From assembly GCF_021283545.2 (NCBI RefSeq), contig NZ_CP128540.1:189501-253500 (forward strand): a DNA stretch of 64,000 nucleotides, in the 5' to 3' direction. The notes under the pieces are model-generated. The model searched no databases. It saw only the letters and a list, made by a program, of their open reading frames with translations, and was not told where the DNA came from. This document shows positions 56,230 through 64,000 of this stretch, piece after piece; the stretch's first letter is position 1, and every line of letters begins with the position of its first letter. The DNA comes from Pseudomonas alloputida. Its GTDB lineage: Bacteria > Pseudomonadota > Gammaproteobacteria > Pseudomonadales > Pseudomonadaceae. Both the position numbers and the translations under genes were made by a program.

Positions 56230-56868
56230 ATGAGCCTCAAACTCGGCGATATCGCCCCCGATTTCGAACAGGATTCCAGCGAAGGCAAGATCCGCTTCCA
56301 CGAGTGGCTGGGCAACAGCTGGGGGGTGTTGTTCTCCCACCCGGCCGACTTCACCCCGGTGTGCACCACCGAGTTGGGCCTGACCGCCAAGCTGAAGGAC
56401 GAGTTTGCCAAGCGCGGGGTCAAGGCCATCGCCCTGTCGGTGGACCCGGTCGACTCGCATCACAAGTGGATCGATGACATCAACGAAACACAGAATACCG
56501 TGGTCAACTTCCCGATCATTGCTGACGCTGACCGCAAGGTGTCCGACCTTTACGACCTGATCCACCCGAACGCCAGCGACACCCTGACCGTGCGCTCGCT
56601 GTTCATCATCGACCCGAATAAAAAGGTGCGCCTGACCATTACCTACCCGGCCAGTACCGGGCGCAACTTCAACGAAATTCTGCGGGTGATCGACTCGCTG
56701 CAGCTGACCGACAACCACAAGGTCGCCACACCCGGTAACTGGCAGGACGGCGACGAAGTGGTGATCGTGCCTTCACTCAAAGATGAGGAGGAGATCAAGC
56801 AGCGCTTCCCCAAAGGTTACCGGGCGGTCAAACCCTATCTGCGCCTGACCCCTCAACCCAATCGTTAA
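56230..56868 (+). CDS. lsfA: 1-Cys peroxiredoxin LsfA
   Basis: 212 residues of the Prx6 type. The peroxidatic cysteine is in HPADFTPVCTTELG; no resolving Cys follows and the C-terminal dimerisation domain is present. LsfA reduces peroxides and is induced by sulfate starvation in P. putida, where it lies next to ssu genes. CAGGAGCC precedes ATG 56230. Expected to protect against peroxide formed by the reduced-flavin monooxygenases encoded nearby. Confidence 0.93.
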   Translation: MSLKLGDIAPDFEQDSSEGKIRFHEWLGNSWGVLFSHPADFTPVCTTELGLTAKLKDEFAKRGVKAIALSVDPVDSHHKWIDDINETQNTVVNFPIIADADRKVSDLYDLIHPNASDTLTVRSLFIIDPNKKVRLTITYPASTGRNFNEILRVIDSLQLTDNHKVATPGNWQDGDEVVIVPSLKDEEEIKQRFPKGYRAVKPYLRLTPQPNR

Positions 56869-56910
56869 TGGATTCCTCGTTGCATTGCTCTTAGCCAAGC
56901 AGGGATTTTC

Positions 56911-56934
56911 GGGCCGTTTCGACGGCCCTTTTTT
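56911..56934 (+). terminator. intrinsic terminator of lsfA
   Basis: GGGCCGT and ACGGCCC pair around TTCG, followed by six T. It separates lsfA from the ssu operon. Confidence 0.92.
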
Positions 56935-56948
56935 ATGCCTGCAAAAAA

Positions 56949-56980
56949 CCTGTGGGAGCGGGCGCGCCCGCGAAGAGGCC
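56949..56980. repeat. REP element between lsfA and ssuE
   Basis: CCTGTGGGAGCGGGC and GCCCGCGAAGAGGCC form a standard REP. The AT-rich 57000-57060 after it probably holds the ssuE promoter. Confidence 0.75.
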
Positions 56981-57087
56981 CTCGTGGATAAAGACGATAA
57001 TGGAATAAACAAATGAAAAAATATGATTTCTAGATATATGTAGCAGCTGTTAATGTCACCTCCAACAGAACACAAGGAAGCGCAGCA

Positions 57088-57681
57088 ATGCTGGTCGTCT
57101 CAATCGGTGGTAGCCCAAGTCTCCGTTCACGCTCCGGCGTGCTGCTCGAGCGTTCGCGCCAGTGGCTGCAGGATCGCGGCGTTGAAGTGGTGACGTTCCA
57201 GGTGCGTGACTTTCCCGCCGAAGACCTGCTGCATGCCCGTTTCGACAGCCCGCATGTGCAACACTTTCAACAGCTGGTGGCCCAGGCTGATGGCCTGATC
57301 GTCTCCACCCCGGTGTACAAGGCTTCGTTTTCCGGTGCCCTGAAAACCTTGCTTGACCTGCTGCCCGAGCGCGCCCTGGCCCACAAGATCGTGTTGCCCA
57401 TCGCCACTGGCGGCAGCATCGCCCACATGCTGGCGGTGGATTACGCATTGAAGCCGGTGCTGTCGGCACTCAAGGCACAAGAGACCCTGCAAGGGATCTT
57501 TGCCGACGACAGCCAGGTGGCTTACGCAGAAGGCACAAAGCCCGCGCAGTTGGTACAGGCGCTGGAAGAACGCCTGCACGACTCGCTGGAAACCTTCCAC
57601 GTTGCCCTGGCCCGTCGGCCGCGCCCCGTGGCCCCCGGCGTATTGAACGAACGTCTGATCAGCGCTCGCTGGAGCATCTGA
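57088..57681 (+). CDS. ssuE: NADPH-dependent FMN reductase of the sulfonate system
   Basis: 197 residues with a flavodoxin-like fold: [19 protein letters not shown] (FMN phosphate loop) and [22 protein letters not shown]. It supplies FMNH2 to the monooxygenase SsuD and possibly to the DszA/SfnB enzymes of this window. AAGGAAGCGCAGCA precedes ATG 57088. Confidence 0.92.
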   Translation: MLVVSIGGSPSLRSRSGVLLERSRQWLQDRGVEVVTFQVRDFPAEDLLHARFDSPHVQHFQQLVAQADGLIVSTPVYKASFSGALKTLLDLLPERALAHKIVLPIATGGSIAHMLAVDYALKPVLSALKAQETLQGIFADDSQVAYAEGTKPAQLVQALEERLHDSLETFHVALARRPRPVAPGVLNERLISARWSI

Positions 57682-57766
57682 ACGGCATTACCCGCTTCAC
57701 CACCTTACTCGCCCGTTAACGAGGCAAGCAGGTGCAACCCGAACCCCATTCGCACAGGAGAGCGCC

Positions 57767-58732
57767 ATGCGCACAGTCTTCTTGCGTCGTGGTCTGGTCG
57801 CCCTGTTTGCGGCGGCTGTGTCCTTCGGCGCCATTACCCAAGCCCAGGCCGAGAGCCTGCGTATCGGTTACCAGAAATACGGCACCTTGGTGCTGCTCAA
57901 GGCCAAGGGCACGCTGGAGAAGCGTCTGGCCGAGCAGGGAGTACAGGTGCAATGGACCGAATTCCCCGGCGGCCCGCAGCTGCTTGAAGGGCTGAACGTC
58001 GGTTCCATCGATTTCGGCGTAACCGGCGAGACCCCTCCTGTGTTCGCTCAGGCCGCTGGCGCCGACCTGCTCTACGTGGCCTACGAGCCGCCAGCGCCGC
58101 ACAGCGAAGCTATCCTGGTGCCCAAGGGCTCGCCGATCCAGTCGGTGAAGGACCTCAAGGGTAAAAAGGTCGTCCTCAACAAAGGCTCCAACGTGCACTA
58201 CCTGCTGGTCCGCGCCCTGGAAGACGCCGGCCTCAAGTACAGCGACATCCAGCCTGTCTACCTGCCGCCGGCCGACGCCCGCGCCGCCTTCGAGCGCGGC
58301 AGCGTGGATGCCTGGGTGATCTGGGACCCCTACCAGGCCGCCGCCGAGCAGCAGCTGCAAGCGCGCACCCTGCGTGACGGCAAGGGCCTGGTCGACAACC
58401 ACCAGTTCTACCTCGCCACCCGCAACTATGCGACACAGCACCCAGCGGTGATCAACACCGTGATCGAGGAAGTGCGCGCTGTGGGTGAGTGGTCCCAGGC
58501 CAACCCGCAGGAAGTGACCGACCAGGTTGCCCCGCTGCTCGGCCTGCCTGCCGGCATCACCCTGACCTCGGTCAAACGCCAAGGCTACGGCGCTGCGCCG
58601 CTGACCCCAGAGGTGGTGGCCGCGCAACAGAAGATCGCCGACACCTTCCAGGCGCTCAAGCTGATACCCAAGCCGCTGAGCATCAAGGACGTGATCTGGA
58701 CACCCCCTGCCAAAGTCGCTAGCGCGCCTTGA
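57767..58732 (+). CDS. ssuA: alkanesulfonate-binding periplasmic protein
   Basis: 321 residues. A signal peptide ([19 protein letters not shown]) leads to a SsuA domain ([39 protein letters not shown]). It brings aliphatic sulfonates or sulfate esters to SsuBC. 85 bases after ssuE. Confidence 0.93.
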   Translation: MRTVFLRRGLVALFAAAVSFGAITQAQAESLRIGYQKYGTLVLLKAKGTLEKRLAEQGVQVQWTEFPGGPQLLEGLNVGSIDFGVTGETPPVFAQAAGADLLYVAYEPPAPHSEAILVPKGSPIQSVKDLKGKKVVLNKGSNVHYLLVRALEDAGLKYSDIQPVYLPPADARAAFERGSVDAWVIWDPYQAAAEQQLQARTLRDGKGLVDNHQFYLATRNYATQHPAVINTVIEEVRAVGEWSQANPQEVTDQVAPLLGLPAGITLTSVKRQGYGAAPLTPEVVAAQQKIADTFQALKLIPKPLSIKDVIWTPPAKVASAP

Positions 58733-58791
58733 TTGACTGCCAGTGCCGGGGCGCCGCCCCGGCTAGAGCCACCCTTGAGGAGACGACTCCA

Positions 58792-59940
58792 ATGAGCCTT
58801 AACATTTTCTGGTTCCTCCCCACCCACGGTGACGGCAAGTACCTGGGCACTTCCGAAGGCGCACGTGCGGTCGACCACGGTTACCTGCAGCAGATCGCGC
58901 AGGCTGCTGACCGCCTTGGTTTTGGTGGGGTGCTGATCCCGACCGGGCGTTCCTGCGAGGACTCCTGGCTGGTGGCCGCGTCGCTGATCCCCGTGACCCA
59001 GCGCCTGAAGTTCCTTGTAGCCCTGCGCCCGGGCATCATTTCGCCGACCGTGGCAGCACGCCAGGCGGCCACCCTCGATCGCTTGTCCAATGGCCGTGCG
59101 CTATTCAACCTGGTGACCGGTGGTGATCCGGACGAGCTGGCGGGTGATGGCCTGCACCTGAACCACCAGGAGCGCTACGAAGCTTCGGTCGAGTTCACCC
59201 GTATCTGGCGCAAGGTGCTGGAAGGCGAAAACGTCGATTACGACGGTAAGCACATCCAGGTAAAGGGCGCCAAGCTGCTCTACCCACCGATTCAGCAACC
59301 ACGCCCACCGCTGTATTTCGGCGGCTCGTCCGAGGCCGCCCAGGACCTGGCGGCCGAACAGGTCGAGCTGTACCTGACCTGGGGCGAGCCACCGGCAGCT
59401 GTTGCCGAGAAGATCGCACAGGTGCGCGAAAAAGCGGCTGCTCAAGGGCGCGAAGTACGCTTCGGTATCCGCCTGCACGTGATCGTGCGGGAAACCAACG
59501 AAGAGGCTTGGGCCGCCGCCGAGCGCCTGATCTCGCACCTGGACGATGACACCATCTCCCGCGCCCAGGCCTCACTGGCGCGTTTCGACTCGGTGGGCCA
59601 GCAACGCATGGCCGCCCTGCACGGCGGCAACCGCGACAACCTGGAAGTCAGCCCCAACCTGTGGGCAGGTGTTGGCCTGGTACGGGGCGGCGCGGGTACC
59701 GCGCTGGTGGGCGACGGCCCTACCGTGGCAGCACGCGTCAAGGAATATGCCGACTTGGGCATCGATACCTTCATCTTCTCGGGTTATCCACACCTGGAAG
59801 AGTCTTACCGCGTGGCGGAGCTGCTGTTCCCGCACCTGGATGTGCAGCGCCCAGAGCAGCCGAAAGCCGGAGGTTATGTAAGCCCGTTCGGCGAGATGGT
59901 GGCCAACGACATCCTGCCCAAATCTGTGTCGCAGAGCTGA
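58792..59940 (+). CDS. ssuD: FMNH2-dependent alkanesulfonate monooxygenase
   Basis: 382 residues of the luciferase fold, starting [19 protein letters not shown], with the conserved active-site region [18 protein letters not shown] that includes the reactive Cys. It splits alkanesulfonates to aldehyde and sulfite with FMNH2 from SsuE. TTGAGGAGACGACTCCA before ATG 58792 sets the start; a longer frame overlaps ssuA. Confidence 0.95.
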   Translation: MSLNIFWFLPTHGDGKYLGTSEGARAVDHGYLQQIAQAADRLGFGGVLIPTGRSCEDSWLVAASLIPVTQRLKFLVALRPGIISPTVAARQAATLDRLSNGRALFNLVTGGDPDELAGDGLHLNHQERYEASVEFTRIWRKVLEGENVDYDGKHIQVKGAKLLYPPIQQPRPPLYFGGSSEAAQDLAAEQVELYLTWGEPPAAVAEKIAQVREKAAAQGREVRFGIRLHVIVRETNEEAWAAAERLISHLDDDTISRAQASLARFDSVGQQRMAALHGGNRDNLEVSPNLWAGVGLVRGGAGTALVGDGPTVAARVKEYADLGIDTFIFSGYPHLEESYRVAELLFPHLDVQRPEQPKAGGYVSPFGEMVANDILPKSVSQS

Positions 59941-59950
59941 GGGCCTGGCC

Positions 59951-60748
59951 ATGAGTCGTGCAACTTCTTCCAACCTGACCCAGCGCCTGGCGCCGTGGGC
60001 GCTGCCGGTGCTGCTGTTGGCAATATGGCAACTGGCCGTCAGCGCTGGCTGGCTGTCGACGCGTATCCTGCCGGCACCTAGCGCAGTGGTAAGCGCTGGC
60101 GTCGAGCTGGTGCGCAGCGGCGAAATCTGGACCCACCTGGCCATCAGCGGCTGGCGTGCAGGCCTGGGCTTTGTCATCGGCGGCAGCATCGGCCTGGTAC
60201 TGGGCTTCATCACTGGCCTGTCGAACTGGGGCGAACGCCTGCTCGACAGCTCGGTACAGATGATCCGCAACGTGCCCCACCTCGCGCTGATCCCGTTGGT
60301 GATCCTGTGGTTCGGTATCGACGAATCGGCAAAGATCTTTCTGGTCGCGCTGGGCACGTTATTCCCGATCTACCTGAATACCTACCACGGCATCCGTAAC
60401 GTCGACCCAGCGTTGGTGGAAATGGCGCGCAGTTACGGCTTGTCCGGCTTCGGCCTGTTCCGCCAGGTGATCCTGCCGGGGGCGCTGCCTTCGATCCTGG
60501 TGGGTGTGCGTTTCGCCCTTGGCTTCATGTGGCTGACCCTGATTGTTGCCGAAACCATTTCGGCCAACGCCGGCATCGGTTACCTGGCAATGAATGCTCG
60601 CGAATTTCTTCAGACCGACGTGGTAGTGCTGGCCATCGTCCTGTATGCCGTGCTCGGCAAGATTGCCGACCTTGCGGCCCGAGGCCTGGAGCGCGTGTGG
60701 TTGCGCTGGCACCCGGCCTATCAAGTTGCCAGGAAGGAGGGCGCATGA
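59951..60748 (+). CDS. ssuC: alkanesulfonate ABC transporter permease
   Basis: 265 residues, six membrane helices and EAA loop ([27 protein letters not shown]). Channel of the sulfonate importer; 10 bases after ssuD and overlapping ssuB by 4. Confidence 0.94.
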   Translation: MSRATSSNLTQRLAPWALPVLLLAIWQLAVSAGWLSTRILPAPSAVVSAGVELVRSGEIWTHLAISGWRAGLGFVIGGSIGLVLGFITGLSNWGERLLDSSVQMIRNVPHLALIPLVILWFGIDESAKIFLVALGTLFPIYLNTYHGIRNVDPALVEMARSYGLSGFGLFRQVILPGALPSILVGVRFALGFMWLTLIVAETISANAGIGYLAMNAREFLQTDVVVLAIVLYAVLGKIADLAARGLERVWLRWHPAYQVARKEGA

Positions 60749-61557
60749 CCGTGCTCAAGGAACAGCCGCCACGCCTGCTGCGTGGCACCCCGCTGGCCTC
60801 CAAGGGCCTGCGCAAGACCTTTGGCCAGCGCGAAGTTCTGAAGGGTATCGACCTGCACATTCCGGCCGGCCAGTTCGTGGCCATTGTCGGCCGCAGCGGC
60901 TGCGGCAAGAGCACTTTGCTGCGGCTGCTGGCCGGGCTGGACCAGCCCACCGCCGGGCAGCTGCTGGCCGGTGCCGCGCCGCTGGAAGAGGCCCGTGAAG
61001 AAACCCGCCTGATGTTCCAGGACGCGCGGCTGCTGCCGTGGAAGAAGGTGATCGACAACGTTGGCCTTGGGCTGTCTGGCGACTGGCGCCCGCGTGCGCT
61101 GGAGGCCTTGGATGCGGTTGGCCTGGCCGACCGCGCCAACGAATGGCCGGCAGCGCTCTCGGGAGGCCAGAAGCAGCGCGTGGCTTTGGCCCGAGCCTTG
61201 ATTCACCAGCCCCGCCTGCTGCTGCTGGACGAGCCGCTGGGGGCGCTGGATGCGTTGACCCGTATCGAGATGCAGCAACTGATCGAACGCCTGTGGCGTC
61301 AGCACGGCTTCACTGTACTGCTGGTCACCCACGACGTCAGCGAGGCGGTTGCCGTGGCTGACCGGGTGATCCTGATCGAGGACGGCGAGGTCGGGCTCGA
61401 CCTCACTGTTGACCTGGCACGGCCCCGGGCGCGTGGTTCGCACCGTCTGGCCGCGCTGGAAAGCGAAGTGCTCAACCGTGTTCTGTCCACCCCGGGCACT
61501 GCGCCCGAGCCGGATCCTGTAGCCCCTCTGCCCACGCAACTGCGCTGGGCGCATTGA
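60745..61557 (+). CDS. ssuB: alkanesulfonate ABC transporter ATP-binding protein
   Basis: 270 residues with Walker [10 protein letters not shown], signature [15 protein letters not shown], Walker [12 protein letters not shown] and switch THDVSE. AGGAAGGAGG lies before ATG 60745. Powers SsuAC. Confidence 0.94.
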   Translation: MTVLKEQPPRLLRGTPLASKGLRKTFGQREVLKGIDLHIPAGQFVAIVGRSGCGKSTLLRLLAGLDQPTAGQLLAGAAPLEEAREETRLMFQDARLLPWKKVIDNVGLGLSGDWRPRALEALDAVGLADRANEWPAALSGGQKQRVALARALIHQPRLLLLDEPLGALDALTRIEMQQLIERLWRQHGFTVLLVTHDVSEAVAVADRVILIEDGEVGLDLTVDLARPRARGSHRLAALESEVLNRVLSTPGTAPEPDPVAPLPTQLRWAH

Positions 61558-61584
61558 ATCCCAGAAGCCAAAAGGAAACAAACC

Positions 61585-61800
61585 ATGACTATCAAAGCCA
61601 TCAACGTTCGCAACCAGTTCAAAGGTACTGTGAAAGAAATCCTCGAAGGCCCGGTACTGTCGGAAATCGACGTGCAGACGGCTTCGGGTATCGTCACTTC
61701 GGTGATTACCACCCGTTCCGTGCGGGAGCTGGAGTTGCAGGTGGGCAGTGAAGTGATTGCCTTTGTGAAGTCGACCGAAGTGTCTATCGCCAAGCTGTGA
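61585..61800 (+). CDS. ssuF: molybdopterin-binding-like TOBE protein SsuF
   Basis: 71 residues forming one Mop/TOBE domain (AINVRNQFKGTVKEILEGPV, TSVITTRSVRELELQVGSEV). In P. putida SsuF ends the ssu operon and is needed for growth on some sulfonates and sulfate esters, though its ligand is unclear; Mop domains bind molybdate or other oxyanions. AAGGAAACAAACC precedes the start. Confidence 0.9.
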   Translation: MTIKAINVRNQFKGTVKEILEGPVLSEIDVQTASGIVTSVITTRSVRELELQVGSEVIAFVKSTEVSIAKL

Positions 61801-61817
61801 TGCGGCGGGTCGATATT

Positions 61818-61934
61818 GGGGCTGCTTTGCAGCCCTTCGCCGGCACGCCCGCTCCCACAGGTACTCGCAAGCTCCAGGGTGCGCGCGGGCTCTGTGGGAG
61901 CGGGCTTGCCCGCGAAGGGCCGCCAAGCGGCCCC
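61818..61934. repeat. REP pair between ssuF and tetR
   Basis: GGGGCTGCTTTGCAGCCC is a closed hairpin. CGGCACGCCCGCTCCCACAG then meets its inverted relative CTGTGGGAGCGGGCTTGCCC, and GGGCCGCCAAGCGGCCCC closes the block. Two REPs face each other between convergent genes; likely also the ssu operon terminator. Confidence 0.85.
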
Positions 61935-61941
61935 AGATTTC

Positions 61942-62574
61942 TCAGCTGGAACGCTTGGCCAGAAACGGCGGCAGATACAACCCCAGATACGCTTCGAACA
62001 CCCGCTTGCCTTCCTCGGCCATGCGCGGGGTGATCGCCTCGTGCAGCTGCACCGACCGTGCATACACCCGGTCGCTCAACTCCATGGCCAGGGCAAACAC
62101 ATCCACATCCGGTGGCATCACCGGCAGGTGAAAATGCTGGTCGAACAACTTGTGCATCAAGTCGCCCAGTTCCATGTCGTGCTGCCGGTCGGCCTGCACT
62201 ACCTCGCTCAGGCCATGCTGCGCCAGGATCAACTGCCGCGCCGCCGCATCCTCGTGATAGATATCAAGCATGCGTTGTTCGATCAGCCGTGACAGTTCGT
62301 GCCAGGTGCTGAACGCGCTGCTGTCGATCGGAGCGCTCAGGGCTTCGCGAAATGCCCGGTGCACATCTGCAGTAAGTGCCTCCAGCAAGGCCGGCACGCT
62401 GGCGAAAAAGTGATACACCGACGAAGGCGGAATCTGCGCCCGCTCGGCCACGCTGTAGATAGAAAGTGCTGCCACCCCTTGTTCGGCCAACAGCTCACGC
62501 GCAGCCGCCAGGATCGCCTCGATCCTGGCCTGGCTGCTGGCGCGTGGTTTGCGCGGGGTGGTGGTGCGGTTCAT
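61942..62574 (-). CDS. TetR-family transcriptional regulator
   Basis: 210 residues. The N-terminal TetR helix-turn-helix is clear (ALSIYSVAERAQIPPSSVYHFF); the C-terminal ligand domain is helical. The ligand is unknown. The ATG overlaps the gshA stop, so it is co-transcribed with gshA rather than with ssu, which converges on it. It may act on distant genes. Confidence 0.88.
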   Translation of the reverse strand: MNRTTTPRKPRASSQARIEAILAAARELLAEQGVAALSIYSVAERAQIPPSSVYHFFASVPALLEALTADVHRAFREALSAPIDSSAFSTWHELSRLIEQRMLDIYHEDAAARQLILAQHGLSEVVQADRQHDMELGDLMHKLFDQHFHLPVMPPDVDVFALAMELSDRVYARSVQLHEAITPRMAEEGKRVFEAYLGLYLPPFLAKRSS

Positions 62575-64000
62575 CAACTGCTGATTGCCAGGATGCTGGC
62601 CTGGTAGGCGGCGACGAACAGGTCGAAGTCACCGACTTCGTTTTGCTCCAGCTCGGACTGCCTGGCGAGCGACTCGCGGGCCAGCGTCTCGAATGCTTGC
62701 TGCTTTTCGTTGCTCAGCGGTTGCTCGCGGAAAGTCTCGGCGTGCACACGGCTCTGGCGCAGCGAGAACTGGACGAAGCTCTCGTCATGCTCGGTCATGC
62801 GTGCCAGCACCTGGGCCGACGGGGTCAGCGAGGTGTCGTCGACCTTGGCCTGCTGCGCATCCAGGGCCTTGGCGTGCTCATCAGAGCCTTGCGCCTGGTC
62901 GAGCAGATTGGCCAATTGGCGGATACGCCCGATCAGCTCGCTGGCCCAGTCTTTCAGGCTGATCGGCTGGCCATTGCGGTGCAACTCCAGGCCCGGACGA
63001 CGGCCTTCCTTGACCACGGTCAGGAAGTTGCTGGTGCACTGGCCGCACTCGCCGTTGTCCAGTTGCGGGCTGTCTTCCAGCGCGCAGAACAGCAGGAATG
63101 CGTCGAGGAAGCGCGCCTCGGTCAGGTCGATACCAACCGGCAGGAACGGGTTGATGTCCAGGCAGCGCACTTCCACATACTGCACACCCCGCGAGGTCAG
63201 GGCCTGGATCGGTCGCTCGCCGGTGTAGGTGACGCGCTTGGGGCGGATGTTCGAGTAGTACTCGTTTTCGATCTGCAGAATGTTGGTGTTCAGCTGAACC
63301 CACTCGCCATCCACATGCGTGCCGATTTCAACGTAAGGCGGGTAGGGCGTGCCCACGGCCTTGCGCAGGCTGTCGGTGTAGCTGGCCAGGTTGTTGTAGC
63401 AGGGCGTAAGGCCGGCCTGGGCGTTGCTCTGGTAACCCAGGTCGCTCATGCGCAGGCTGGTGGCATAAGGCAGGAACAGGGTTTCGGCATCCAGCTCTTC
63501 GAGCTGGTGCGGGCGGCCACGCAGGAAGCCTTTGTCCAGGGCCGGCGAGGCGCCGAACAGGTACATCAGCAGCCAGCTGTAGCGGCGGAAGTTACGAATC
63601 AGCGCGATGTAGGCCGACGACTGGTAGTCGCGGTCATTTTCCGTACTGCCTTCGGCTTCGCGCAGCAGTGGCCAAAGCGCTTCGGGCAGCGAGAAATTGT
63701 AATGAATACCGGCGATGCACTGCATGGTGCGGCCGTAACGCAGGGCCAGGCCCTTGCGGTAGACGTGTTTGAGCTTGCCGATGTTCGAGCTGCCGTACTC
63801 GGCGATCGGGATATCCTCCTCGGCCGGCAGCGTGCACGGCATCGACGGGCTCCACAGGTATTCGTCGCCCAGCTTGCTGTAGACGAAACGGTGGGTCTCT
63901 TCGAGGCTTTCGAGCACCTTGGCCGGGTCGGCCAGCGCTGGGGTGATGAACTCCAGCAGCGACTCGGAATAATCGGTGGTGATCTGCTCGTTGGTCAGCG
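62574..64000 (-). CDS. gshA: glutamate-cysteine ligase (partial, N-terminus beyond window)
   Basis: About 475 residues are visible; the frame is open to the window edge, so the first residues are missing. Signatures of the proteobacterial type-1 ligase include [36 protein letters not shown] and [12 protein letters not shown]. It joins glutamate and cysteine, the first step of glutathione synthesis, and so uses the cysteine supplied by the sulfur genes nearby. Confidence 0.95.
   Translation of the reverse strand, partial: LTNEQITTDYSESLLEFITPALADPAKVLESLEETHRFVYSKLGDEYLWSPSMPCTLPAEEDIPIAEYGSSNIGKLKHVYRKGLALRYGRTMQCIAGIHYNFSLPEALWPLLREAEGSTENDRDYQSSAYIALIRNFRRYSWLLMYLFGASPALDKGFLRGRPHQLEELDAETLFLPYATSLRMSDLGYQSNAQAGLTPCYNNLASYTDSLRKAVGTPYPPYVEIGTHVDGEWVQLNTNILQIENEYYSNIRPKRVTYTGERPIQALTSRGVQYVEVRCLDINPFLPVGIDLTEARFLDAFLLFCALEDSPQLDNGECGQCTSNFLTVVKEGRRPGLELHRNGQPISLKDWASELIGRIRQLANLLDQAQGSDEHAKALDAQQAKVDDTSLTPSAQVLARMTEHDESFVQFSLRQSRVHAETFREQPLSNEKQQAFETLARESLARQSELEQNEVGDFDLFVAAYQASILAISS

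Overview
The window is chromosomal DNA of a GC-rich fluorescent Pseudomonas, most likely of the P. putida group. This rests on gene order (algR end-hemC-hemD-hemX-hemY-dsbB-algQ-algP; gabDT; metNIQ-dszA-sfnB; tauABCD; lsfA-ssuEADCBF; gshA), on Pseudomonas-type REP palindromes in many intergenic gaps, and on an IS110-family element sitting inside a REP. I compared from memory only; no database search was run.

Layout. 0-4.3 kb: end of algR and the heme operon hemCDXY. 4.4-17.5 kb: housekeeping and envelope genes (dsbB, anti-sigma factor algQ, an FKBP isomerase, histone-like algP with a 42-bp repeat, an ABC-F ATPase, small channel and exporter proteins, an NfeD/slipin pair, a YbaK deacylase, a CBS protein, a secreted M20 peptidase) and tRNA-Arg(CCG). 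17.7-25.2 kb: a compact, apparently autoregulated operon: GntR regulator, flavoprotein and two-cluster ferredoxin resembling AprA/AprB of dissimilatory APS reductase, an ABC importer whose binding protein carries a NosL-like tail, a HEAT-repeat protein and a DUF971 protein, followed by a broken arylsulfotransferase remnant. I know of no assigned function for this set and regard it as the main candidate for an undescribed metabolic system. 25.4-34.2 kb: gabD-gabT, a degenerate-receiver HDOD protein, two c-di-GMP proteins and a delta-9 desaturase.

34.2-62.6 kb is a sulfur-scavenging island. It holds metNIQ with an LLM monooxygenase and two SfnB-type oxidases, a cystine importer, serine acetyltransferase EpsC, a BCCT osmolyte transporter, taurine uptake and dioxygenase (tauABCD), an OprD-type porin, the 1-Cys peroxiredoxin LsfA and the alkanesulfonate operon ssuEADCBF. 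These genes import organic sulfur, release sulfite and support cysteine synthesis. A TetR regulator and the start-truncated gshA (glutathione synthesis) close the window. Similar AT-rich boxes precede three of the sulfur operons.

Two mobile elements interrupt the island. A group II intron of the class C type lies directly behind the porin terminator. An IS110-family element sits in a REP and is followed head-to-tail by a 346-bp relative that keeps both ends and the predicted guide RNA but has no transposase. The presumed target and donor guides of both copies match their actual flanks and ends. The guide of the small copy matches the right end of the large one, so the small copy looks like a satellite programmed to insert at its partner's border.
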